A stretch of 64,000 nt of DNA from Gemella sp963537375 (GTDB lineage: Bacteria; Bacillota; Bacilli; Staphylococcales; Gemellaceae), in NCBI RefSeq assembly GCF_963537375.1, contig NZ_CAUTDQ010000002.1, forward strand, positions 1 through 64,000, written 5' to 3'. Under the pieces are notes generated by a model. The model saw nothing but the letters and a program-made list of their open reading frames with translations, was not told where the DNA came from and did no database searches. Position 1 is the stretch's first letter; every line of letters starts with the position of its first letter. Of the stretch, positions 9,521 to 18,140 are shown piece after piece. Both the position numbers and the translations under genes were made by a program.

Positions 9521-9838
9521 TTATAGTCCTGGGATGTTTAATCCGTTTGTAAATTTACCTAATGTTTCCTCTTTTAATTGAGTAGATTTTTCTAGTGCAT
9601 CATTTACTGCAGTTAAAATCATATCTTGAAGCATTTCAATATCTTCTGGATCAACTACTTCTTCTTTAATTTTTATATCTAATATTTTTCCATCACCATT
9701 TGCTATTGCTGTTACCATACCACCTGATACAGTTCCTTCAACAGTCTGGTCTTTTAATCCTTCTTGGGCTGCTAACATGTCTTTTTGCATTTTTTGCATC
9801 TTTCTCATCATTTGTTGCATATTTCCCATTCCGCGCAT
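9521..9838 (-). CDS. YbaB/EbfC family nucleoid-associated protein
   Basis: 105-aa dimeric DNA-binding protein. The N-terminus is unusually Met/Lys/Gln-rich (MRGMGNMQQMMRKMQKMQKD). The core has the family pattern VEGTVSGGMVTAIANGDGKILDIKI and DLI-type segment DMILTAVNDALEK, and it ends GLNIPGL. Family members bind DNA broadly and are found with dnaX and recR in most bacteria, suggesting a repair or replication-linked role. It is separated from dnaX by about 117 bases and directly abuts recR. Confidence 0.92.
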   Translation of the reverse strand: MRGMGNMQQMMRKMQKMQKDMLAAQEGLKDQTVEGTVSGGMVTAIANGDGKILDIKIKEEVVDPEDIEMLQDMILTAVNDALEKSTQLKEETLGKFTNGLNIPGL

Positions 9839-9955
9839 AATATTTCCTCCTAATGTCTAATTTATATTATAATTCTATTTAAATTTTTACTACTTGTCAA
9901 TAATTTGGAATTTTTTTCAAGTTATTTCAATTATTTTCATGCATCTTTTCAAATG

Positions 9956-11668
9956 TTAGTTTTCTATTATTATATCTCCAAACAACTCATCAATTTTAGT
10001 TATCGGCTTTTCTTCAATTTCTTCTTCAATCAAATTGCTTTCTACAACTGGATTTGCAAGTTCATCTTTAAGCACAGTATACTGATGATCTTGAATTGTA
10101 TAAATCGAGTAATCTACGCCAATAAATCTCTTGAATAGACCTTCCAAATATTTTTTATATTTAGAATTTGGCGCCATTTTTACCATATTATCTACTTCAC
10201 TAAAAACTAATAATCCACCTTCTTTAGAAGAAGCCACTAATTGACAAGAGCTAAATAATTCTCTCATTGTTACTACATCTGGATTATTCGAATTCAAGCT
10301 TTCATTAATTATCTTATTAAAAACATTTGCTGCATAATTGGTAAAATTCTCACTTGAAGCCTTAATAAGTTCAATAATCTTATTCTTATCTTTGATAATT
10401 ACTTCTTTAATCTCTTCTTTTGGAGTACCTTGCCAACTAGTAGTAACAAACTCTTTAACACTATTGTTTTTAATAACTTCATGTGTTTCTTTACTAATAG
10501 AATTTTCAGATAAACTATTTACATTATTATTTAATTGATTTAATTTATCTTCAAGTATCCTAACTCTATTTTCTAATTCAACTGTTCTAGAATTTGCCAC
10601 CGAATTATCAACACTATTTTGAACTGTAGTCTGATTAACAACTTCTTCTTTCGAGCATATTTTTACAATACAAATTTGCATGTAACTCATATATTCTGTC
10701 GAAAATCTAATATACTGCTCTGTTTGCGATAAATATTCTATAATTTTATAAAAATAGTCAAATGCAACTTTATTAACTTCTTCCGCTATTTTGTCAATAT
10801 TATATACCGTATACGTTGTGTTATTTAAATTTTTATACACAACTACATCTCGTGTTACATTAATAAGATCATTAAGTAACAATTTGGTATCCTTAGCCTG
10901 GCTAACAAAATTATCGTATGTCAATAAAGATTTTGTGACATCTCCTTGCAGAAGACTTCTATAAAACTCAAGAATATCATCTTCACTTATTGAAGAAGTA
11001 ACTTCTAATATATGATCTAAAGTAATTTTTTCTGAATAGTTAGATACTTGATCTAGTATACTAATTGCATCCCTCAGTCCACCTTTCGCAAGAGTTGCAA
11101 TTTTTTCTATAGCTGCATCTTCAATTACTATTCCTTCATTTTCTGAAATATACTTTAGTCTATCAACTAATTGTTCTTGTGAAAGATTTTTAAACTCAAA
11201 CCTCTGACATCTTGATAAGATAGTCGCTGGTATTTTATGAATTTCAGTAGTAGCTAATATGAATATCACATGAGCAGGTGGTTCTTCTAAAGTTTTCAGT
11301 AATGCATTAAATGCTGCTGTCGTTAACATGTGTACTTCATCGATGATGTAAACTTTATATTTACCTTCAGTAGGCAAGAATTTAGTAGCTTCTTTTATAT
11401 CACGTACTTCATCTACACCATTATTACTTGCAGCATCAATTTCAATAATATCTACATTTTCTTTTTGATATTCTTCATTACCATTAACTTCATTTGCAAA
11501 TATTTTTGCAATAGAAGTTTTACCAGTACCTCGAGATCCATAAAATAAATAGGCATGACTAATTTGGTCTTTATCAATCGCATTTTTCAAAACAGAAACA
11601 ATATGATTTTGACCTACTATGTCAGTAAATGTTTGTGGTCTATATTTCCTATATAACGCTTGAAACAT
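9956..11668 (-). CDS. dnaX: DNA polymerase III gamma/tau subunit, zinc module missing
   Basis: 570-aa clamp-loader ATPase. Walker A is GSRGTGKTS (about residues 44-52), Walker B with DEVH follows in VYIIDEVHML, and the sensor/arginine-finger block is LSRCQRF. The AAA+ lid and collar follow; the last 250 residues are low-complexity then a tau-like domain. Oddity: the usual four-cysteine zinc-binding insert between the Walker A helix and IEIDAASNNGVDE is absent. Only about 10 residues (GNEEYQKENV) stand where B. subtilis-type proteins have about 24. No obvious frameshift slip site was seen, so a single tau-type product is likely. Confidence 0.93.
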   Translation of the reverse strand: MFQALYRKYRPQTFTDIVGQNHIVSVLKNAIDKDQISHAYLFYGSRGTGKTSIAKIFANEVNGNEEYQKENVDIIEIDAASNNGVDEVRDIKEATKFLPTEGKYKVYIIDEVHMLTTAAFNALLKTLEEPPAHVIFILATTEIHKIPATILSRCQRFEFKNLSQEQLVDRLKYISENEGIVIEDAAIEKIATLAKGGLRDAISILDQVSNYSEKITLDHILEVTSSISEDDILEFYRSLLQGDVTKSLLTYDNFVSQAKDTKLLLNDLINVTRDVVVYKNLNNTTYTVYNIDKIAEEVNKVAFDYFYKIIEYLSQTEQYIRFSTEYMSYMQICIVKICSKEEVVNQTTVQNSVDNSVANSRTVELENRVRILEDKLNQLNNNVNSLSENSISKETHEVIKNNSVKEFVTTSWQGTPKEEIKEVIIKDKNKIIELIKASSENFTNYAANVFNKIINESLNSNNPDVVTMRELFSSCQLVASSKEGGLLVFSEVDNMVKMAPNSKYKKYLEGLFKRFIGVDYSIYTIQDHQYTVLKDELANPVVESNLIEEEIEEKPITKIDELFGDIIIEN

Positions 11669-11737
11669 ACAAACCTCCTAAATTATTTTAACTAATATAT
11701 TATAACATAATTTCAATTTTACTTATAGTAAAAAAAA

Positions 11738-11870
11738 GAGAGTGACCCAACAAAATCGTAATTTCAGAAAAATCGATTTTGTCGAATTACTCTCGCTTTG
11801 TATAAAATATCTTATAAAATAGATTCTAATATTAATAAATCACTACATCTATGAGTTCTCATAAAAATTT
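11738..11870 (-). repeat. Dispersed hairpin repeat, copy 1
   Basis: A long imperfect hairpin (11738-11758 pairing with 11774-11794), plus flanking sequence to about 11870. On the minus strand it matches the element at 49114-49272: shared blocks are ACTCATAGAYGYAGTGRTTTATT and TTCGACAAAATCGATTT, and both end with GGGTCACTC/GAGTCACTC-type arms. It lies between the Asn/Gln-rich gene and dnaX and could also terminate transcription from the former. Confidence 0.7.
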
Positions 11871-11902
11871 TTTTTAAAATTTATAACTTATATGTCCATA
11901 CT

Positions 11903-12859
11903 TTAGAAAAGATTATCTTCAATAAACCATCTACCGTTTACTTTTTTCACATATGTAGTTCGAGTAGTATCTCCACCCAATTGTTTTAGCAGATCATTTC
12001 CTTTTACTTTAAGTTCAACTTTAGCTCTATTTTCATTTATGGATTTAACTTCTCCAATTTCTATCATATCTATATATGTTTTTGCTAATTCGATTGATGC
12101 TTTTTTAGTACCATCTATGTTGTTAAATTGTTCTAAAGCTTTACTTCTAGCTTCATCACTTTCAAAGTAAATATTATTTACTAATTTCTTAAAATCACCA
12201 TCTTTAGTTGCAGCTATAGCATTTTTCACAGCTTCTTCTGGTGTTCCTCCACCTAGTTTACCACTACCACTAGAGAACATAAATATCATAAGTACAACTA
12301 TTAATGCAGCAACTGCAGCTGTTATATAACCTATCATCTTACTATCCATCTTAGGCCCGCGATTCATTGGATTAAAGTTTGGATTATTATTACCGAATTG
12401 TGGATTGAATTGGTTAGGATTATTATAACCATTTTGATTATTAAACTGTCCATTATTCATATTCCCAAATTGAGGATTTTGTCCATTATAACCTGGTCCT
12501 CTAAATTGTGATTTTTGACCGTTATAACCTTGTCCTTTAAATTGTGGATTGTTTACATTATTGAATTGTGGATTTTGACCGTTATAGCCTGGCCCTCTAA
12601 ACTGTGCATTATTCACATTAGTATTTTGAGGATTTTGTCCACTAGCATACCCTTGATATTGCTGATTATTCACATTATTTACCTGGGGGTTTTGGTTTTG
12701 ATAAGGATGCTGATTATTTACATTTCTATTAAAATTTTGTTGATTTTGCCCATTATAACCATTTCCTTGATATTGACTATTCTGTTGAGGATAACCCTGA
12801 TTTGGCTGATTATTTTGAGGAGTACCATTTGGATTTACATTTTGTCCTCTATTATTCAT
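11903..12859 (-). CDS. Asn/Gln/Gly-rich membrane protein with DUF4878-like C-terminal domain
   Basis: 318 aa from the ATG at 12859, chosen because AAGGAGA lies a few bases upstream; an in-frame ATG at 12943 would add 28 residues without an RBS. Residues 1-170 are low-complexity with imperfect repeats of the type PQFxxVNNxQFxGxGYNGQ. One transmembrane helix spans about residues 175-196, and the C-terminal 115 residues (GTPEEAVKNAIAATKDGDF to the end) resemble DUF4878/lumazine-type NTF2-like domains. Topology is probably cytosolic disordered N-terminus with an extracellular C-terminal domain. Function unknown; the N-terminus could mediate self-association. Confidence 0.75.
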   Translation of the reverse strand: MNNRGQNVNPNGTPQNNQPNQGYPQQNSQYQGNGYNGQNQQNFNRNVNNQHPYQNQNPQVNNVNNQQYQGYASGQNPQNTNVNNAQFRGPGYNGQNPQFNNVNNPQFKGQGYNGQKSQFRGPGYNGQNPQFGNMNNGQFNNQNGYNNPNQFNPQFGNNNPNFNPMNRGPKMDSKMIGYITAAVAALIVVLMIFMFSSGSGKLGGGTPEEAVKNAIAATKDGDFKKLVNNIYFESDEARSKALEQFNNIDGTKKASIELAKTYIDMIEIGEVKSINENRAKVELKVKGNDLLKQLGGDTTRTTYVKKVNGRWFIEDNLF

Positions 12860-12943
12860 AAAAACTTTCTCCTTTTTATTAATTTTTGGAAGATAAAATA
12901 TAGAATATTTTAAAATTTTATTAATAAATACAATTCTTCTCAA

Positions 12944-13306
12944 TACTTTATTATACTAGAGGCTTAGGCTTTTTGTCAACGATATTTAGACTTACCATAA
13001 TCTATATTTGAATAAGTTCATTAAAATATTTCTTTAAATACATAATATTTAGATTAATCATCAAAGACAATTTGATAATAAGAAATGTCTGAATTCTAAT
13101 TTTAAGCATTATACTTCTTTATATAAGTATAAATTATCACCAAACATGATACTCTAAATAATCAACTTTGATTAGCTTAGAGTATCACACTATCTTCTTC
13201 TTAATATATTTGAAATTAATCAATATTTGAGCTGACAATTATGATTTCACTTGACTAAATATATATATATATAATGTTAGTATAAAAATTTTACGGAGGA
13301 ATTATT
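12944..13306. other. Divergent intergenic region with a hairpin
   Basis: AT-rich spacer between two divergently transcribed membrane-protein genes. It holds a strong inverted repeat at 13148-13186 (GATACTCTAA/TTAGAGTATC, extended inside by TAATCAA/TTGATTA) and a TTGACT followed by an (AT)n run ending TATAAT at 13270-13275. The spacing of that pair (13) is too short to be a confident promoter. No ORF or RNA gene is apparent. Confidence 0.5.
13148..13186. terminator. Strong hairpin, orientation unclear
   Basis: 10-bp outer stem 13148-13157 with 13177-13186, extended inward by a second paired block. It is followed on the plus strand by a pyrimidine-rich run rather than pure Ts. No gene obviously reads into it, so it may be an operator or an untranslated RNA structure and not a terminator. 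Confidence 0.4.
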
Positions 13307-13753
13307 ATGGCAAAAAAAATTACAGATCAAAATGGAAATGTATATGTACAAAAAAAGCCTATCTATAAAAGAGTTTGGTTTATAATTTTAGCTGCAATTG
13401 TACTTATTTTAATTATTCAGCAAACAACGGGTAGTAAGAAAAAAGATGTCGAAGTGAAAAATTCTGCACAAGAAACACAAAAAGCTAAATATGAAGTTTC
13501 TGAATTAAATGTAGAGAAAGATTCATTTACAAGTTATGTTACAGGTGTACTAAAGAATAACACTGATAAAGAGAAATCTTATGTTCAAGTTACAATTCCT
13601 GCTTATGATGCAAATGGAAATAAAGTCGGAGATGTCTTAGCAAACGTTAATGACTTGAAACCAAATGCTACTTGGAAATTTAAAGCAACATATCTTGGTT
13701 CTGAGAAAAACGTTACATTTAAAACTGAAGAATTAAAAGTTAGTGGATTCTAA
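13307..13753 (+). CDS. Membrane-anchored FxLYD domain protein
   Basis: 148 aa. A short cytoplasmic tail (residues 1-22) precedes one transmembrane helix (about 24-38, WFIILAAIVLILII). A Lys-rich linker leads to an FxLYD-type beta-sandwich (about 60-148), with the pattern FTSYVTGVLKNNTDKEKSYVQV and ANVNDLKPNATWKFKATYLG. Such domains sit outside the cell and their ligands are mostly unknown. GGAGG lies 8 bases before the ATG. It is monocistronic between a divergent spacer and a bidirectional terminator. Confidence 0.8.
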   Translation: MAKKITDQNGNVYVQKKPIYKRVWFIILAAIVLILIIQQTTGSKKKDVEVKNSAQETQKAKYEVSELNVEKDSFTSYVTGVLKNNTDKEKSYVQVTIPAYDANGNKVGDVLANVNDLKPNATWKFKATYLGSEKNVTFKTEELKVSGF

Positions 13754-13758
13754 TATTA

Positions 13759-13790
13759 AAACGAGATTATCAAATTCGATAATCTCGTTT
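13759..13790. terminator. Bidirectional terminator
   Basis: A perfect 13-bp stem, 13759-13771 with 13778-13790, with A-rich and T-rich flanks. It lies between the convergent ends of the FxLYD gene and potD. Confidence 0.85.
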
Positions 13791-13793
13791 ATT

Positions 13794-14873
13794 TTATTTT
13801 CTATTATTAATCTTGAATTTCAAGAATAAATCATTATAAAGTTGAAGCATTTTTGGATCTAGGTCTTGATACACTTCTGCTCTGTTACCGAAACTTTCTA
13901 AATCAGGATAAAATTGTTCATCACTCGTAGTTTCTTCTGGGAGTAACTCTTTAGCCTTAGTATTTGGTGTTGCATATCCAATAAACTCAGAGTTTTTCGC
14001 CGCATTTTCCGGTTTTAACATGAAGTTAATAAACTTATATGCTACTTCTTCGTTTTTAGAAGTTTTTGGAATTACTATGTTATCAAACCATAGATTCGTT
14101 CCTTCTTTGGGCAATGCATATACCATATTTTCATTCTCACCCATGATAGCTTTAGCATCACCTGAGAATACTACAGAAGCCCAGGCTTCATTGTTAATCA
14201 TAAGCATCTTTTTCTCATCTGAGTTAATGGCTTTAACATTTGGATGAAGTAACTCTAATTTTCTTTCTGCTAGGTTTAGATTTACCTCATTAGTATCATT
14301 AACCGAATTACCTTCAGATTGAAGCGCAATCCCCATCATTTCACGAGCCCCATCGATTAATAATACATTATTTGCTAATCTCGAATCCCATAGATCATTC
14401 CATTTTTCAAACGTTAAGTCTTCCGGAACTTTAGTTTTATTATATAAAACCCCTAGAGTTCCCCAGAAATATGGAATCGAATATTCATTTTTCGGGTCGA
14501 AAGATTTATCTCTAAACTGTGGATCAATATTATCGAAACCTTCTATTTTACTATGATCTAGTTTCTTTAAAAGATTTAATTTTTTCATCTTTTTAATCAT
14601 ATAATCTGATGGAATTACTATATCATAAGGTGTTGAACCAGCTTGAATTTTTGTAAGCATCGCTTCGTTAGAATCGAATGTTTCATAAACAACTGAAATC
14701 CCTGTTTCTTCTTCAAATTTCTTAATTAAATCTGGATCAATATATTCTCCCCAGTTAAAAATTGTTAATGTTTGTTTATCTCCATTATTTGAACTATCTA
14801 TGAAATTACGACTATATAAAAGTCCTAAACAAATAACTAATATTGAAACAGCTGAAATAAGTAATTTTTTCAT
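13794..14873 (-). CDS. potD: Spermidine/putrescine ABC transporter substrate-binding protein
   Basis: 359-aa periplasmic-type binding protein that delivers polyamines to PotABC. Diagnostic blocks are LTIFNWGEYIDPDLIKKFEEE, YETFDSNEAMLTKIQAG, YDIVIPSDYMIKKM and the C-terminal IPKTSKNEEVAYKFINFML. The N-terminus is a hydrophobic signal or anchor (residues 4-20). A Cys is present (VIC) but it is not a lipobox, so the protein is probably held by an uncleaved signal segment, as in streptococcal PotD. It starts 1 base after potC and is last in the operon, just before a bidirectional terminator. Confidence 0.93.
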   Translation of the reverse strand: MKKLLISAVSILVICLGLLYSRNFIDSSNNGDKQTLTIFNWGEYIDPDLIKKFEEETGISVVYETFDSNEAMLTKIQAGSTPYDIVIPSDYMIKKMKKLNLLKKLDHSKIEGFDNIDPQFRDKSFDPKNEYSIPYFWGTLGVLYNKTKVPEDLTFEKWNDLWDSRLANNVLLIDGAREMMGIALQSEGNSVNDTNEVNLNLAERKLELLHPNVKAINSDEKKMLMINNEAWASVVFSGDAKAIMGENENMVYALPKEGTNLWFDNIVIPKTSKNEEVAYKFINFMLKPENAAKNSEFIGYATPNTKAKELLPEETTSDEQFYPDLESFGNRAEVYQDLDPKMLQLYNDLFLKFKINNRK

Positions 14874-14874
14874 A

Positions 14875-15675
14875 TTATCTTACCTCCCTTTTTAGTTTAC
14901 TAGTATTAATTACATAATAAATAAGTACTGCCACAACTACGAAGACAGTTAACACTGTAGATAAGGCATTAATTTGTAGGTTAATACCCTGTCTAGCCAT
15001 CGAATATATTTCAACAGATAAAGTTTGGAATCCATTACCTGTTACAAAAAATGTAACTGCAAAATCATCTAGAGAATAAGTTAATCCCATGAAAAATCCT
15101 GCCCATATTCCTGGGGTAATATATGGAATAACTATTTTACTTAAAACTTGTGGATATGTAGCACCAAGGTCAATAGCTGCATCTACCATACTCTTAGGCA
15201 TTTCATATAATTTAGGTAATACCATAAGTACTACTATCGGAATACTGAATGCAATGTGTGATAATAACACTGACCAGAATCCTTGAATTTTGTCTAGTCC
15301 TGTATATTTTGAGATGAATGTGAACATTAGTAAGAATGAACATCCAATAATTACATCAGGACTAACTATAAGAATATTATTACCCACTAAAAATGAATTT
15401 TTTTGTTTTTTAGATTTTAAAGAATAAATACCTAAAGCACCTAAAGTTCCAAAAATTGCTGAAAATAATCCACATAATAATGCAACAACAACTGTGTTAA
15501 TTACAATAATCATCATACGTGTATTTTCGAATAACTCTACGTAATGTTTCCATGAAAAACCTTCAAAGTCAATCATTGTCTTTCCTGAGTTAAATGAAAA
15601 ATAAGCCAAGTAGATTAGAGGTAAATATAAAATTGCAAAGATAATCCCTAAATAAATTTTTGAAGTTAATTTCAT
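14875..15675 (-). CDS. potC: Spermidine/putrescine ABC transporter permease PotC
   Basis: 266-aa inner-membrane permease with six predicted helices, beginning KIYLGIIFAILYLPLIYLAYFS. The EAA loop, which contacts the ATPase, reads AAIDLGATYPQVLSKIVIPYITPGI. It overlaps potB by one base (shared stop/start) and precedes potD. With PotB it forms the heterodimeric channel of the polyamine importer. Confidence 0.93.
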   Translation of the reverse strand: MKLTSKIYLGIIFAILYLPLIYLAYFSFNSGKTMIDFEGFSWKHYVELFENTRMMIIVINTVVVALLCGLFSAIFGTLGALGIYSLKSKKQKNSFLVGNNILIVSPDVIIGCSFLLMFTFISKYTGLDKIQGFWSVLLSHIAFSIPIVVLMVLPKLYEMPKSMVDAAIDLGATYPQVLSKIVIPYITPGIWAGFFMGLTYSLDDFAVTFFVTGNGFQTLSVEIYSMARQGINLQINALSTVLTVFVVVAVLIYYVINTSKLKREVR

Positions 15676-16493
15676 TATTTTCTACCTCCAAAATTTGTTT
15701 TGTCTTTTGTATTAGTAAGTATCATAATAATACCCATGATCACTATTAAGAATACCGCAATCGTAGAACCAACTCCCCAGTTTTGTGTTACTAAGAAGTG
15801 CTCTTCGATAGCTGTACCTAAGTTAATAATCTTATTACCTGCTACTAAACGAGTAATCATAAATAGTGATAACGCTGGAATAAAGGTCACCTGAATACCT
15901 GTTTTTACCCCATTAATACTTAGTGGTAAAATAATTTTCATGAATGTAGTTTTAAAATCTGCTCCTAGATCATAAGATGCTTCGATTAAGTTCTTGTTCA
16001 TTCCAGATACCGAATTATATATAGGTAATAACATAAAAGGTAAGAAAATGTAACTAGATACAAAAATGAAACTGAATGAATTAAATAGTAGACTCTGACT
16101 ACCGATACCTATGTATTCTAAGAAACTATTAATTGTTCCATATTCTCCAAATAAACCTAAGAACGCATAAGTTTTTAATAAAATATTAATCCATGTTGGT
16201 AAAATTATTAGTAAAAGTAATAATTCTTTATGTTTACTTTTATTAATCGCAAAAGCTAATGGATAACTAATAATTAAACAAATAAATGTAATTAAAAATG
16301 CATACCAAAAACTATATAGTGTCATAAGCACATAAGTACTACTAAAGAATATGTTGTAGTTAGCTAATGTGAAATTACCATCTATATCTCTAAATGAATG
16401 ATAAACGATAAGTACAATTGGAAATACTACAAAAAGTAGCATCCATAAAATATATGGAATCATAAAGAATGATCGAGTTTTTCTATTAAACAT
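15675..16493 (-). CDS. potB: Spermidine/putrescine ABC transporter permease PotB
   Basis: 272-aa permease with about six membrane helices; it starts with a basic segment then IPYILWMLLFVVFPIVLIVYHSF. The ATPase-contact loop is EASYDLGADFKTTFMKIILPLS. It lies 2 bases after potA and overlaps potC by one base, so the whole pot operon is tightly coupled. The MxxLPxYNSV segment before the EAA loop is typical of PotB and separates it from PotC. Confidence 0.93.
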   Translation of the reverse strand: MFNRKTRSFFMIPYILWMLLFVVFPIVLIVYHSFRDIDGNFTLANYNIFFSSTYVLMTLYSFWYAFLITFICLIISYPLAFAINKSKHKELLLLLIILPTWINILLKTYAFLGLFGEYGTINSFLEYIGIGSQSLLFNSFSFIFVSSYIFLPFMLLPIYNSVSGMNKNLIEASYDLGADFKTTFMKIILPLSINGVKTGIQVTFIPALSLFMITRLVAGNKIINLGTAIEEHFLVTQNWGVGSTIAVFLIVIMGIIMILTNTKDKTNFGGRK

Positions 16494-16495
16494 CT

Positions 16496-17584
16496 CTACT
16501 CCTCCTCTTCATATGATTCAAGACGAGCATCAAATTCTTCTTCAGTTTCCCCTGGAACCATGATGTGAATTGCTTCAGGATCAAAGTTCAAACTTACAGC
16601 AGCGCCTGGTTTTGCTTGTTTTGTTGAGTGAACAATCCATTCATTATATTGATCATCTAAACAACAAATTTCATAGTGAACCCCTCTAAATAATTGAGTA
16701 TCAACAACTACATTAATTTTTCCTTTTTCAGCGCTTGTAATTTCCAAGTCCTCAGGTCGAATAACAACTTCTACACGTTTATTTTTATCTAATCCAGCAT
16801 CCACGCATTCATATTCTTTACCATAAATTTCAACTAAATAATCATCTAGCATTACTGCATTAACAATATTAGATTCACCAATGAAATCAGCAACGAAACG
16901 GTTAACTGGTTCATCATAAATATCAAGTGGTGTTCCACTTTGTTCGATTTTACCGTGATTCATCACAAAGATATAATCACTCATCGCTAAAGCTTCCTCT
17001 TGGTCGTGTGTTACATAGATAAATGTAATTCCTGTTTGTTGTTGAAGTTCACGAAGTTCATATTGCATCTCTTGACGTAATTTCAGGTCTAATGCTGATA
17101 AAGATTCATCAAGAAGAATAATTTCAGGTTCGTTAACGATAGCACGTGCAATAGCAACACGTTGTTTTTGTCCACCACTCATCTCAGTTAACTCACGATT
17201 TTCAAATCCAGCTAAGTTTACTTGTTTTAGAGCTTTCTTTACTTTTTTCTTGATTATTTCTTTCTTTTCATTCTTTATTTTAAGTCCAAATGCTACATTT
17301 TCAAAAACATTCATATGTGGAAATAAAGCATAATCTTGGAATACAGTATTTACATGTCTTTTATTTGCTGGTAAATCATTTACTACTTTACCATCTAATA
17401 ATACATCACCTGAAGTTGGGCTTAAGAATCCTCCAATTAATTTTAGGATTGTACTTTTCCCACAACCACTAGGTCCAAGTAGTGTATAAAATTTACCTTT
17501 CTCTATTTCCAAATCAATATTCTTTAGTACATTATTATTACCGAAAGTCATTGATACATTTTTGAATTCAACAATATTTGCCAT
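16496..17584 (-). CDS. potA: Spermidine/putrescine ABC transporter ATP-binding protein
   Basis: 362-aa ATPase driving polyamine import. Walker A is GPSGCGKST, the Q-loop is VFQDYALFPHM, the signature is MSGGQKQR, and Walker B is IILLDESLSALD followed by the H-loop THDQEEA. The C-terminal 120 residues form a TOBE-type domain ending VPGETEEEFDARLESYEEEE. The permease pair and PotD follow immediately, which fixes the substrate class. It begins 10 bases after the XRE regulator. Confidence 0.94.
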   Translation of the reverse strand: MANIVEFKNVSMTFGNNNVLKNIDLEIEKGKFYTLLGPSGCGKSTILKLIGGFLSPTSGDVLLDGKVVNDLPANKRHVNTVFQDYALFPHMNVFENVAFGLKIKNEKKEIIKKKVKKALKQVNLAGFENRELTEMSGGQKQRVAIARAIVNEPEIILLDESLSALDLKLRQEMQYELRELQQQTGITFIYVTHDQEEALAMSDYIFVMNHGKIEQSGTPLDIYDEPVNRFVADFIGESNIVNAVMLDDYLVEIYGKEYECVDAGLDKNKRVEVVIRPEDLEITSAEKGKINVVVDTQLFRGVHYEICCLDDQYNEWIVHSTKQAKPGAAVSLNFDPEAIHIMVPGETEEEFDARLESYEEEE

Positions 17585-17594
17585 TTTTTTCTCC

Positions 17595-18140
17595 TTATAA
17601 ATACGAATTAGTAGCTACTATTAACACTTCACATTCTTCATCAAATGGATTCGATAATCTATGTTCAGATGTAGCTAAAAAATAAAAACTTTCATTTGTT
17701 GAGGCTATAAATTCCTCATCTCCTAATTTTAATTTACATTTCCCCTTAAGAACATAACATAATGTTTCTGATTCTGAAGGATCAAATGTTTTGTAACTAG
17801 AATTTTTCTCTAGTTTTAAAATTAGTGATTCCATTTCCTTTTCATTTGATTCAGGAACCAACCAAGTAAGTTCGTATCCTTCATCAGTTTCTTCATAACT
17901 GGTTTGATCCTCTAAAGAATAATAAACCTTTTGGCTTGTACTTTCTTTATCAAAAAAGTCCTTAGGCGCACACCCTAAAACTTGTAATATATTAAAAAAA
18001 GTTTCCATCGATGGCGATGCTAGGTCACGTTCTACCTGGGATATATATCCCTTACTCAAGTCTGTACGTTCACCTAATTCTTCTTGGGTGAGGTTTTTTT
18101 GTATACGTAGTCTTTTTAATCTTTCACCTATAGAATACAT
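17595..18140 (-). CDS. XRE-family regulator with cupin domain (probable polyamine-operon regulator)
   Basis: 181 aa. Residues 1-62 are a helix-turn-helix of the XRE type (RLKRLRIQKNLTQEELGERTDLSKGYISQVERD). Residues about 105-181 form a cupin beta-barrel (ESETLCYVLKGKCKLKLGDEEF, then SFYFLATSEHRLSNP), which senses a small ligand in PuuR-like proteins. It is the first gene of the pot operon, so it probably senses polyamines or a related compound and represses the operon. Directly upstream lies a regular four-unit 31-bp repeat array, a good candidate for its own operator. Confidence 0.85.
   Translation of the reverse strand: MYSIGERLKRLRIQKNLTQEELGERTDLSKGYISQVERDLASPSMETFFNILQVLGCAPKDFFDKESTSQKVYYSLEDQTSYEETDEGYELTWLVPESNEKEMESLILKLEKNSSYKTFDPSESETLCYVLKGKCKLKLGDEEFIASTNESFYFLATSEHRLSNPFDEECEVLIVATNSYL

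Noticed and set aside
9956..11668. Programmed frameshift in dnaX
   Set aside because: No A-run slip site plus hairpin could be identified; the only A6 run lies in an ordinary context.
12515..12913. 132-aa plus-strand reading frame of Ile/Leu-rich composition
   Set aside because: Antisense shadow of the Asn/Gln-rich repeat gene; no RBS or domain.
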